Source of the DNA: JBFHER01 sp041584055
GTDB taxonomy: Bacteria > Bacteroidota > Bacteroidia > Bacteroidales > UBA5342
NCBI GenBank assembly: GCA_041584055.1
Contig: JBFHER010000162.1
Coordinates: forward strand, 1-8,911
DNA: 8,911 nt
Reading direction: 5' to 3'
The notes under the pieces are model-generated. The model had not been told where the DNA came from, searched no databases, and saw only the letters and a program-made list of their open reading frames with translations. Below, piece by piece: positions 1 through 7,286 of this stretch. Made by a program: the position numbers and the translations under genes. Each line of letters starts with the position of its first letter. Positions within the stretch are counted from its first letter, which is position 1.

Positions 1-261
1 AATAACCACTTTTTGATTATCACCAGTATACATATTAAACCTATCGCCATTGGCTACAATGTTAAACTTATTGCTGTCAGCCTCTCCGGCATCGGCCACC
101 AATATATCATCTATGGCCACATCATAGCCCATCCATTTTGATCTGCCTGAATTATAGAATTTATACTGCCCCTCTCCAGAGAAAGCATTTACTAAGGGCA
201 CTATAGTTTTGATCGTCACTGTTCTTACAACTTCTACATTGCTAGAATCTATAGCTATAAG
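1..261 (-). pseudogene. Continuation of lyase-like gene beyond an in-frame TAG
   Basis: The reading frame of the BNR_4 gene resumes directly after TAG (264-262) and is open for all 87 codons to the window edge. The first part, LIAIDSSNVEVVRTVTIK, fits the last strands of the Ig-like domain whose first strands (VSLWSGTNNLG, APYVW) lie before the stop; the pattern of hydrophobic strand, Asp turn and strand is usual for such modules. Next comes a segment with GQYKFYNSGRSKWMGYDVAI and a further acidic stretch, probably another secreted accessory domain, which runs out of the window. There is no credible start codon with a leader here, so it is not a separate gene. Read as the C-terminal part of one longer protein broken by a nonsense codon (for example CAG or AAG changed to TAG), or by a sequence error. 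The downstream end, where a type IX sorting domain might lie, is not visible. Confidence 0.8.
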
Positions 262-1797
262 CTAAAAGGTATAAGAAGGCTCTGTCATGTTTGTCAAAAT
301 AGGATGCCCAGACCATACATAAGGAGCACTGGTCAATGTGCCAAGGTTGTTTGTTCCAGACCATAAGGACACCTCTTTATATGCACTACCCACTGTAGCC
401 TCTATACTTAGGTTAGTACCTAGATCAATTTCTTGGGTATGGTATATATTTTTAAATCCTAACTCTTTAATGGTATCAGCAGGGGTAATTAACGGGCTAT
501 AGCTTGTTAAGTTCCATGTAATAAGGTGCAATTCGTTCTCTGAAGTTACAGCCATGGTACGCAATATTTTGCCATCATCAGTAATAAAACTGTTACTTGC
601 CGACACATAACTGTCACTTATCCCTTTCACTCTAGTCCATTCATCCCACTGCTCACCATTAGGATAGCTTGCAAACAAGCGTAATTCGTCTCCTCTCCTT
701 ATGAGCATATAAAGTGTATTGGTAGTGCTGTCACAATATAGTTTCGGACGATCTCCAGCAAAACCACCAATGTCGATTATTTGGCTTCTCCATTGTGTCC
801 CTATTCTATAATAATGTGTATAAATAGAACCAGCTCGAACCACGACATGCACATTACCCGAGCCATCCACAGCACAACCATTGTGATTTATTAGATCAGT
901 ATTTTGTGGTATTGAAGCCACCTTTAAACCATTAGAATTAAGATGCATTGGTACTGACAATGAATTATTGTTTGTATTTTTCCAAGTCGCCCCGTTGTCT
1001 TCAGAATAGGCAAACATCAGATCGTGATTGGTAGCCATATCAGGTGTTTCTCTCCACATCCATGTAAGATATATAACCCCTGATTTATACACAAAATCAT
1101 TAAAGTAAGCACAGCGCGTACTTGAAGAACCTACAGCACCCGAGTATGTACCGGTTTTCCCGTTAACAATTTGTATCGGGGTGTTCCAATAGCCATCATT
1201 CCTGTATGTAGCAATATAACTATTAGCATTACCACTACCGCCTAAACCTCGGTAAGAAAAAATCAAGGTACTATCATTGCCAATAATGAAACGCGGGTAG
1301 GTAACTTGCGTCACGGTAGTTTTATCTTCCGTAAGGTAATCCCTAACGGCACCAAATTTTTCCGCTGTAAATAGGCTATCGGGTGCCACAGCCAAATTTT
1401 CGGTAGAAATCATATACCTCAGGTCACGAGCATGCATGTCAAAAGACAGATGTATTCTCTTATCCTTTGGTGAAATAGCAATATTCGGAGTATTGTGGTT
1501 ATCATACACTCCATTTCTCATCTCATAACAGTGAGAAAGCACTACAGTTTTCCAGTTATCTATACCATAATTATCACTTCGCGATATACAAAGGTACCTT
1601 TCAGTATTATAAAATACGGTGTAAACATAATTCTCAAAAACAGCCAGCGAATTTTGCTGTGTGGATGTAGCTATCACAGGGTTATTACTCCAGCAATCCG
1701 TGCTAATGATTGATGTACTAGAAGTAGCAGTAGCCGCTTGCTGTGCATAGTTAACATGACATGCTAATACAAATGCGACAAGTAATGTGTATCTCAT
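262..1797 (-). CDS. BNR_4 beta-propeller protein, probable PL24/PL25-like ulvan lyase
   Basis: A 511-residue secreted protein (signal peptide 1-18, likely cut at NYA-QQ). Residues about 35-435 form a beta-propeller of BNR_4 type: DNHNTP (99-104), LSFDMHARDLRYM (117-129), FSYRGLGGSGN (180-190), TWMWRETPDMATNHDL (245-260) and YSEDNGATW (264-272). PL24 and PL25 ulvan lyases have this fold and use a pair of His about 20 residues apart. Here H101 and H122 are 21 apart, with R183, R249 and H258 as further candidate site residues, so beta-elimination at rhamnose-3-sulfate to uronate bonds is plausible. Family PL24, PL25 or a sister group cannot be decided here. Residues from about 460 begin an Ig-like domain that is cut at its last strands by TAG (264-262); the same frame continues beyond. 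The propeller itself is complete, so the shortened protein might still act. Last gene of the visible operon. Confidence 0.85.
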   Translation of the reverse strand: MRYTLLVAFVLACHVNYAQQAATATSSTSIISTDCWSNNPVIATSTQQNSLAVFENYVYTVFYNTERYLCISRSDNYGIDNWKTVVLSHCYEMRNGVYDNHNTPNIAISPKDKRIHLSFDMHARDLRYMISTENLAVAPDSLFTAEKFGAVRDYLTEDKTTVTQVTYPRFIIGNDSTLIFSYRGLGGSGNANSYIATYRNDGYWNTPIQIVNGKTGTYSGAVGSSSTRCAYFNDFVYKSGVIYLTWMWRETPDMATNHDLMFAYSEDNGATWKNTNNNSLSVPMHLNSNGLKVASIPQNTDLINHNGCAVDGSGNVHVVVRAGSIYTHYYRIGTQWRSQIIDIGGFAGDRPKLYCDSTTNTLYMLIRRGDELRLFASYPNGEQWDEWTRVKGISDSYVSASNSFITDDGKILRTMAVTSENELHLITWNLTSYSPLITPADTIKELGFKNIYHTQEIDLGTNLSIEATVGSAYKEVSLWSGTNNLGTLTSAPYVWSGHPILTNMTEPSYTF

Positions 1798-1800
1798 ATA

Positions 1801-1811
1801 TTCCTTTTTTT
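1801..1811 (-). promoter_or_regulatory. Purine-rich ribosome binding site of lyase-like gene
   Basis: The minus strand reads AAAAAAAGGAA ending 3 bases before the ATG. It is the only start in the window with a recognisable GGA core close upstream, and it supports the start at 1797. The other starts have A/T-rich leaders, as is common in Bacteroidota. Confidence 0.5.
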
Positions 1812-1842
1812 AACTTCAACTACTTAGGAGATATCTTGTGAA

Positions 1843-1856
1843 GGAGGTCAGCCCCC
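1843..1856 (-). other. Short GC-rich hairpin between the last two genes
   Basis: Transcribed from the minus strand this reads GGGGG-CUGA-CCUCC, a 5-bp stem with one central G-U pair and a 4-base loop, 16 bases after the stop of the upstream gene. The plus strand would have an A-C mismatch instead. No U-tract follows, so it is not a classical terminator; it may protect or process the mRNA between the two genes, or be incidental. It stands out as GC-rich within an AT-rich spacer. Confidence 0.35.
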
Positions 1857-1872
1857 GCTTAAATATGAGCAC

Positions 1873-4221
1873 CTAGTTATTATAAGTAGCAACAATATTC
1901 CAATTCCCTGCACTTACTTTGAATACGAGGTAAGAGCCATCGTCTTTTTCAAATGATAATTCCTTTATCTTTTTTTTACCATTCCCGTTTTTCCAAACTA
2001 CAACACCGTTAACTTTTACAGTTTCAACTTCTTTTTCATCCTTTGGAATACCAACAATAGCAGTCGTTTCTTTAGGAGAATTAAGTGATAACTCATAATC
2101 TTCTTCACTTTTTTCAATACTAATATCTATTATTCCTTTTACAGTTGGAATGGTTTTCTTCAATCTTTTGAAATATAGCATGGTAGGCATTATTTCAAAC
2201 TCACTCCAAGCTACTTTGGTCGGTTTTACACCAGACACATACTTAGATAAAACCGTATTTGAACCATTCCAGGCGTGGTTGTAGCTTCCGCCCTTAGGAA
2301 ATTTTTCATAGAGCGTCGATAAGCCTGATTCCACCTGACTTTCATACATCTCTTTCATACGTTGTAATGAGGCTTCAGGAGCTCCAGCAATAAACAGAGC
2401 TTCTTCTGCGACCCATTCAAAGTGCGGGCTCCCGTAGCGGTTAGCGATCAATACATTCTTTACAATAGCCTCATAGTTTTCTGGTTTTGCCAAGCCAGAA
2501 GTCACGGCTAAAGCATTAGCTCTATCATCTTTAAAATTTCCATTAGAGCTATAGTAGCCATCCTTCCAGAATACCTTATCGTAGTTATCTTTAATGCTTT
2601 TAATACGATTGGTATAAAACGCCAAATGCTCCTCTCTCCCTAAGACCTCGGCCATCTTTTTAGCTTTTAGTAAAGCCTGGTAGTAGTAAGCCGATTGTAT
2701 CGGCAGTTTGTCAGTCGTCCCTTGTACGCCCCAATCGAGCCAATCCCACGAGTCTGGGCTTTTCCCTTTTCGATACTCAGGTAAGCCATTACTATCCATT
2801 GGGAAAAGAGCTAAATACTCAAAAACATAAGGATAGGCTATTTTCAGGGTTTCAAGGTCACCCGTATTGAAGTAATACGGCCACACCACCTGAGCGATAA
2901 ACTGAAGGCTCTGCCCAACCAATTCGCGCACGCGCAATGGTCCCAATGCCCCAAGTACACCATCCTGACTAAAACGTACCGTTTGTAACACCGCCTTTTT
3001 AAGCAGCTCACGTCCGGCATTATCCATTGAATAGAACAAATAGCCGGTTTGATCAGCCACGTCGCCTATCCACAAGGCCCGTTCTCTATCAGGACAATCC
3101 ATAAAGTTATCACGCGCACATACAAACAGCGTATTGTTTCCCATCCACCACAATCGCGAATAAAAAGGATCATCTACCTCAAATTTTCCGACCATCTCCC
3201 CCACACTCATCCAGCGGTATTTTAAGGCTCTTACTTTTACGCCACTTGGTATTGTATATCGAACTTCATGACCATTCATCCAGGAATAGCTCTCGAATGC
3301 CTGAACGCCATCTTTACAAATATAAGTGGCATTAATTCTATTCAAGTGATTATCGGTAGTGATAAAAATAGTATCGCCTGCATCAGCCTCTATTTCTATA
3401 TACGGGGTTATTTGCTTATTGAAAGGCAACTGAGCAATAATCGTTTCACCTTTGCTAATATAAGGCAGGTTCATTTCGGTAGTATTAGCATAAGCCTGCA
3501 AACCATGGTTAACAAGTTTAGGCACAAAATTCTTCACCAATTCATACCAAGGTGCTACTCCGGGTTTTCCCTTCTCAACAGCTCTTGGCCAATCATTATC
3601 CGAATAATAGGAAGAGTACCAGGCATTATCCGTCCAATCGTTCAGGTCGTTTTGTGCATCATATTTTACACTATATTGAACCAAGTTTTTACTTGCCGGC
3701 GCGATAGTGTTATCATAAGCGGGGTGTTGTTTTGCTTTCCATGAAACATCGGATACGAGTCTTTTGTTTCCAATTTGAGCACTAAATAGCAATCCGCCTT
3801 TACCACTATCAATATGCGTTCCTTTGTGCGTTTCACGTCCCCAATACCAAACTAAGATTGCAATGGTATTTTTACCCTTTTTGAGGTAGGGTTGAATATT
3901 TACCGTTTCGTACCACGAATTGGCTGGTGTTTTTCCTTTTTTTCTATTCCATTCTCCAGCTTGACTAGGGCCGCGTGATAATCCGCCTTCAAAAACCACC
4001 ATTTCTCCATTTATCCACAGCCAAAATTTACTGTCCACCGAAATATTAGCTTCTACTATTGCTGGAATTACCTCTAAACTTACCATTCTTCGAAAGCAAA
4101 CCCACGTGTTTGGTGTTGTATCTTGCTCTTGCCATATCCATTGAGCATTACCCCAGTCGGCTGCGATTCCTGCAAGGTTTACAGTTAGAATGAGAGTCAC
4201 CGTAAAACATAATCTTTTCAT
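1873..4221 (-). CDS. Divergent GH78-like alpha-L-rhamnosidase, secreted
   Basis: A 782-residue protein with a Sec signal peptide (hydrophobic 4-20, likely cut near AGIAA at 17-21). WGNAQWIW (23-30) opens the N-terminal beta-sandwich usual in family GH78. A second beta domain covers about 224-345, the (alpha/alpha)6 barrel about 345-690, and a C-terminal beta domain about 690-782. The catalytic segment is DNFMDCPDRERALWIGD (371-387). Compared with the common DCPQRDERxGWxGD it is one residue shorter, and Leu-Trp-Ile replaces Gly-Trp-Thr. D375 and E380 (codon 3084-3082) stand five apart. YEKF places E639 where the ERW base is expected. All key acidic residues are present, so activity is plausible, possibly on rhamnose in another linkage or on a sulfated or uronate-linked unit. 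The start is fixed by the signal peptide; the leader is A-rich without Shine-Dalgarno. It ends in TAG, 75 bases before the lyase-like gene, likely one transcript. Confidence 0.9.
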   Translation of the reverse strand: MKRLCFTVTLILTVNLAGIAADWGNAQWIWQEQDTTPNTWVCFRRMVSLEVIPAIVEANISVDSKFWLWINGEMVVFEGGLSRGPSQAGEWNRKKGKTPANSWYETVNIQPYLKKGKNTIAILVWYWGRETHKGTHIDSGKGGLLFSAQIGNKRLVSDVSWKAKQHPAYDNTIAPASKNLVQYSVKYDAQNDLNDWTDNAWYSSYYSDNDWPRAVEKGKPGVAPWYELVKNFVPKLVNHGLQAYANTTEMNLPYISKGETIIAQLPFNKQITPYIEIEADAGDTIFITTDNHLNRINATYICKDGVQAFESYSWMNGHEVRYTIPSGVKVRALKYRWMSVGEMVGKFEVDDPFYSRLWWMGNNTLFVCARDNFMDCPDRERALWIGDVADQTGYLFYSMDNAGRELLKKAVLQTVRFSQDGVLGALGPLRVRELVGQSLQFIAQVVWPYYFNTGDLETLKIAYPYVFEYLALFPMDSNGLPEYRKGKSPDSWDWLDWGVQGTTDKLPIQSAYYYQALLKAKKMAEVLGREEHLAFYTNRIKSIKDNYDKVFWKDGYYSSNGNFKDDRANALAVTSGLAKPENYEAIVKNVLIANRYGSPHFEWVAEEALFIAGAPEASLQRMKEMYESQVESGLSTLYEKFPKGGSYNHAWNGSNTVLSKYVSGVKPTKVAWSEFEIMPTMLYFKRLKKTIPTVKGIIDISIEKSEEDYELSLNSPKETTAIVGIPKDEKEVETVKVNGVVVWKNGNGKKKIKELSFEKDDGSYLVFKVSAGNWNIVATYNN

Positions 4222-4230
4222 ATTATATTT

Positions 4231-4257
4231 TTTTGATTCATTACATCTTTTGATTCA
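4231..4257. repeat. 10-base direct repeat upstream of second GH78 gene
   Basis: TTTTGATTCA occurs at 4231-4240 and again at 4248-4257, a period of 17 bases. On the coding strand this is TGAATCAAAA twice, ending 10 bases before the ATG of the downstream gene. Its place in the 5' leader would suit a regulator or translation-control site, but in AT-rich DNA chance is a real alternative. Confidence 0.4.
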
Positions 4258-4609
4258 GGACTTTATAAACTAATTAAAATTATCCTTTCAATAAAGCAAA
4301 GTCAATTTTTACTCCTAACGTTCTTTTTATTCTATTCCTTTATCCCATAATTCTCTTCCTGAAAAGTACTGTGTCCGGCAACAAATAAAGGCTTAAGCTC
4401 CTTTTCAATTTCCCTCCTTTATTCAGTCCACTGCTTTGATCTTCTTTTTAGGAGGACAGCTGAATCTATTTTTTTTCAAGTCTAAGTCTTAGATGTTTTT
4501 AAATGCAATTGTCTTGAATTCTACTGTACCTAATAATTCAACATCAGATAATCTTCTTTTTTTTATAGTGGGTTCAAGACTATCAAGCACAATTAAGTTT
4601 CTTTTTGCC

Positions 4610-4626
4610 ATGTTCCAAAGGAACAT
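4610..4626. repeat. Perfect palindrome, 7-bp arms
   Basis: ATGTTCC-AAA-GGAACAT: arms of 7 bases around a 3-base centre, 31 bases downstream of the sulfatase stop. It could form a short hairpin at the end of that transcript, but no T-tract follows on either strand, so it is not a standard intrinsic terminator. It could also be an operator for a dimeric regulator. Function unknown. Confidence 0.45.
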
Positions 4627-4656
4627 TAAAATCCAAATAAGTGACATATATTGATT

Positions 4657-6405
4657 CTACCTCTTAATCAACTTACTTGCCTTAAAACCAATTCGATGTG
4701 CTTTCACCAAAAGTTTTTCGCCCTTTGAAATTACGATTGGCCCCTGGTACACACTCCACGACATTGGTTCTGTGCCGTCGGCGCTAACAATTTTGTAGCC
4801 AATTGATGCACCTTCTGTCGGACAGGTAATAGTTACCTTCCCATCGGCAATTGTGATGACAGGTTCTTCTGTTTTTGGTTGTTCATTTTCACCGCTCCAA
4901 AGCTGTTTTATTAGCTCGGCCTCAGGTAAATTAGGTTGATCCCCAATTTCTGCAATCCAACGATCCATTTCGGCTCTTAATTCTTCCAATTTATCGTAAT
5001 ACTCGGGATTAGCCGCCAGATTATTCAATTCATGTGGGTCGGAAATGCAATCAAACAACTCTTCGCGTGGTTTACTCTCCCTGAACCATTGCTCCTGATC
5101 ACTATTTAGCTTTCCTTCGGCATGCAAGCGCAATAACTCCTGCATCGATGGTATTTGCTCTCTGTATTCAATAGGCAGGTAATAACCTTGCTCTGGGCGA
5201 TAGTTACGAATGTACTTAAACCTCTCGTCACGTACTGCACGAATAGCATCGGTAAATCCATCGAACCGGTCAGCAGCAGCATGAATATATTTACGTTTTT
5301 TTTCTGCGGGATATTCCCCCAAAAAAGCCTGTCCCTGCATGTAATCCTCAGCTTCAACTCCAATCAGAGAGAGTAAAGTTGGTGCAAAATCGACAAAACT
5401 GATTAATTGCTGATCCTCTGTGCCGGCCTGTTGTTTTTTCGGGAAACGAATTATCATCGGTGTATTTAGCCCCGAATCATATACCAAGCGCTTTTGCCGG
5501 GGTAAAGTACCTCCATGATCACCGTAAAAAAAGATAATTGTACTTTCGAGTAAACCATCGTCTTCCAGCTGTTTTAAAACCGCGCCTATTTGTCTATCCA
5601 TCTCCGCAATGTTATTGTACTCTTTCCACATATCCCTGCGCACAACCTTAGTATTTGGCAGATAAGGAGGAATATTAAATTTGGTGTCTTTCGATAAATG
5701 TGTAGCTGTTTCTTTTTCTATCATTCTACCGGGTTTCCAGGTATAATTTCTGTCTCCTTCGTGATAATGCCGGGTTTCAATGTTCCTAAAACCATACGGT
5801 TCGAATAAGCCGGATTCGTGGGTTTCGGTAAAATTAAAAACGGCATAAAACGGTTGACCATCAGCACGATTTCTCCAATGTGCGTAAGGACTACTTTCGT
5901 CCCAGGCCGTCACTGGTGCTTTAAACTGATAATCGGTTTTATAATTATTGGTACAATAATATCCCTGCCTGCGAAGCAATTCACTTATCATCTTTAAATC
6001 GGCAGGAGGAATTGCTTCGTAGGCAGGCAAACCTGTTACATCAGTATAAGAATTTACACGCATGTTGTTTGCGCCAATACCCGAGGGATACATACCTGTT
6101 GCAATAGCAGCTCTGCTGGGAGCACATACCCCAGATACAGAATAAAGGTTTGGATAAATAACGCCTTCGTTGGCTAATCTGCTTAAATTTGGCGTTTCAA
6201 TAGTTGAATCGCCAAAAGCCGGAATATAAGGCCCCATGTCTTCGGTTACCAGCCATAAAATGTTTGGCTTTTCGGGCAACTGTATTTCAGAATAATTCGG
6301 TGAATTTTGTTTGTTTGTCGTTTTTTCGGTTTGGCAAGCTGTAGAAAACACGCCAACTATTCCTATAAGAAATAGTGTCCTAATGGTATTTCTAATCATA
6401 TTCAT
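4657..6405 (-). CDS. S1 formylglycine-dependent sulfatase, lipoprotein
   Basis: Sulfatase of the alkaline phosphatase superfamily (SulfAtlas S1), 582 residues, hydrolysing sulfate esters on a carbohydrate. The N-terminus is a lipoprotein signal (hydrophobic 10-20, STAC with Cys24), so it is probably membrane-anchored. No acidic run follows the Cys, so surface export is not indicated. The catalytic domain spans about 46-485. It contains PNILWLVTEDMG with metal ligands near E55-D56, CAPSR at 94-98 where Cys94 (codon 6126-6124) is the formylglycine precursor, FNFTETHES at 190-198, and FYGDHGG at 293-299 with D296-H297 as metal ligands. The IGANNMR and THES segments recall the sulfamidase-like branch (S1_8), which also occurs in ulvan loci, but I cannot assign the subfamily. 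Residues about 515-582 form a small beta domain like the chitobiase C-terminal module. Met1 and Met3 are both possible starts. It follows the previous gene by 27 bases in the same frame and ends in TAG. Confidence 0.95.
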   Translation of the reverse strand: MNMIRNTIRTLFLIGIVGVFSTACQTEKTTNKQNSPNYSEIQLPEKPNILWLVTEDMGPYIPAFGDSTIETPNLSRLANEGVIYPNLYSVSGVCAPSRAAIATGMYPSGIGANNMRVNSYTDVTGLPAYEAIPPADLKMISELLRRQGYYCTNNYKTDYQFKAPVTAWDESSPYAHWRNRADGQPFYAVFNFTETHESGLFEPYGFRNIETRHYHEGDRNYTWKPGRMIEKETATHLSKDTKFNIPPYLPNTKVVRRDMWKEYNNIAEMDRQIGAVLKQLEDDGLLESTIIFFYGDHGGTLPRQKRLVYDSGLNTPMIIRFPKKQQAGTEDQQLISFVDFAPTLLSLIGVEAEDYMQGQAFLGEYPAEKKRKYIHAAADRFDGFTDAIRAVRDERFKYIRNYRPEQGYYLPIEYREQIPSMQELLRLHAEGKLNSDQEQWFRESKPREELFDCISDPHELNNLAANPEYYDKLEELRAEMDRWIAEIGDQPNLPEAELIKQLWSGENEQPKTEEPVITIADGKVTITCPTEGASIGYKIVSADGTEPMSWSVYQGPIVISKGEKLLVKAHRIGFKASKLIKR

Positions 6406-6432
6406 TTTAAAATATTTTAATGTCTGTAATTT

Positions 6433-7284
6433 CTATTTTGGGTTATTCTCAATAAAGCCCAACAACAATGATTTTACGTCAGAAACCGTAGGTTGTATTT
6501 TTCCATTGTTGACATTTGCGCCGGTAATCCAGTACAGCACCATACCGGCATCAGAGCAATCCCATTTCCCTTTTTGAAATTTTACAATATTGTCGACCTC
6601 CGCAATTTTCCCTTGGACCCAAACTTGTTGAATACGCGGGTCGGGATATGTTCTTGCCCATTCCCACTGTTCAATGTTTACTTTCAATTCAATATTTTGG
6701 TCAGGCATACGAACTTCCTCCACTCCAAAATCTAATATTTGTTGCCAAGTATAAAAATCGCCTGAATTATCATTTGCGGGGTGATGCGTTACAATCTTTA
6801 CAAATTTGTGATTTCCTTTATGTGAAGCAGCCAACGCAAAGCCAATAATATCGGGTTCGCCAGCTTCGATTATCCAAAGCGGGTCATCCGCTGTTGAAAC
6901 ATTTATCGCTTTGACCAAATCTTTTATTGTGGCATCCATTTGCCATTTTGCATCATAAAAAGTAAGGTTATCAAATCCTCCCCAGTGTCGTGCTGTAACA
7001 TCGCACGAGGCCTGCATTAAGTAATGACGTTCAACTTCAGCTTTTGCCGAAATTCGGGTTCCGCGAATCAAATCGCAACTGTGTGAATAGTGTACCAAGC
7101 GGTCGGAATGATCAGTTGCACGTAATAATGCCAGAGAAACCGCAGTTCCTCCCAAATCATCAGGATCAGGAGAGTTCCCATCTGCAACAATAGCAATTCG
7201 ACCTGCTGGTGGATTTACAGTTTGAGCAATAACACCAATATAGAACAATAGAATTGCAGCTAACAAGAATAATTTGGATTTCAT
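6433..7284 (-). CDS. Secreted nucleoside-hydrolase-like protein, function unknown
   Basis: A 283-residue protein with a clear Sec signal peptide (MKSK, hydrophobic 5-20, likely cut after IA at 20), so it acts in the periplasm or outside. The mature N-terminus reads GRIAIVADGNSPDPDDLGG (28-46), a beta strand followed by an Asp cluster (D35, N37, D40, D42, D43). This resembles the calcium-binding DxDxxxDD loop of inosine/uridine nucleoside hydrolases and of DUF1593-type relatives. Further matching elements are WIIEAGEPDIIGFAL (137-151), comparable to the family's GPLTNxA segment, a HH pair at 167-168, and WDCSDAGM (241-248), where the late conserved Asp is expected. Six Trp residues lie in the mature chain. 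I do not recognise a named family. Position between a rhamnosidase and a sulfatase suggests it acts on a glycan or glycoside rather than a nucleoside; that is inference. The start is supported by the signal peptide and the 2-base gap to the upstream stop. No Shine-Dalgarno site is seen. Confidence 0.82.
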   Translation of the reverse strand: MKSKLFLLAAILLFYIGVIAQTVNPPAGRIAIVADGNSPDPDDLGGTAVSLALLRATDHSDRLVHYSHSCDLIRGTRISAKAEVERHYLMQASCDVTARHWGGFDNLTFYDAKWQMDATIKDLVKAINVSTADDPLWIIEAGEPDIIGFALAASHKGNHKFVKIVTHHPANDNSGDFYTWQQILDFGVEEVRMPDQNIELKVNIEQWEWARTYPDPRIQQVWVQGKIAEVDNIVKFQKGKWDCSDAGMVLYWITGANVNNGKIQPTVSDVKSLLLGFIENNPK

Positions 7285-7286
7285 AT

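Larger units (their letters stand above)
4222..4656. other. 435-base AT-rich gap with coding-like fragments
   Basis: No intact gene is recognised. On the minus strand the sulfatase frame stays open for 52 codons past its TAG, to a TAA near 4492; a Met inside it gives a 52-residue peptide starting MSLIWILMFLWNM. A different minus frame, about 4470-4335, reads IDSAVLLKRRSKQWTE, then TAA, then REIEKELKPLFVAGHSTF and on to a TAG; its composition looks protein-like, but stops interrupt it. These may be remains of a decayed gene or chance. The stretch also holds a perfect palindrome (4610-4626) and a 10-base direct repeat next to the downstream start. I looked for the Bacteroidota promoter pattern (TTTG, about 19 bases, TAnnTTTG) on the minus strand and found no good match, so whether the two halves of the locus share a transcript is open. 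Confidence 0.5.

Noticed and set aside
1495..1713. Plus-strand open frame, and similar plus-strand frames at 3268-3744, 5155-5376, 6311-6577, 7554-7796 and 7863-8072
   Set aside because: All lie opposite well-supported minus-strand genes, have no recognisable domains and no suitable leaders; they are shadows of the real genes.
1841..1870. Strong AAGGAGG on the plus strand, as if a gene began there
   Set aside because: The ATG that follows opens a frame of only three codons before TAG; the motif lies in the spacer between two minus-strand genes.
4381..4404. AAAGG/CCTTT hairpin around GCTTAAGC as a terminator
   Set aside because: Five A/T-rich pairs with an 8-base loop and no U-tract; too weak to call.
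5106..5363. 85-residue minus-strand frame inside the sulfatase
   Set aside because: It overlaps the conserved sulfatase domain in another frame, and its sequence resembles nothing.
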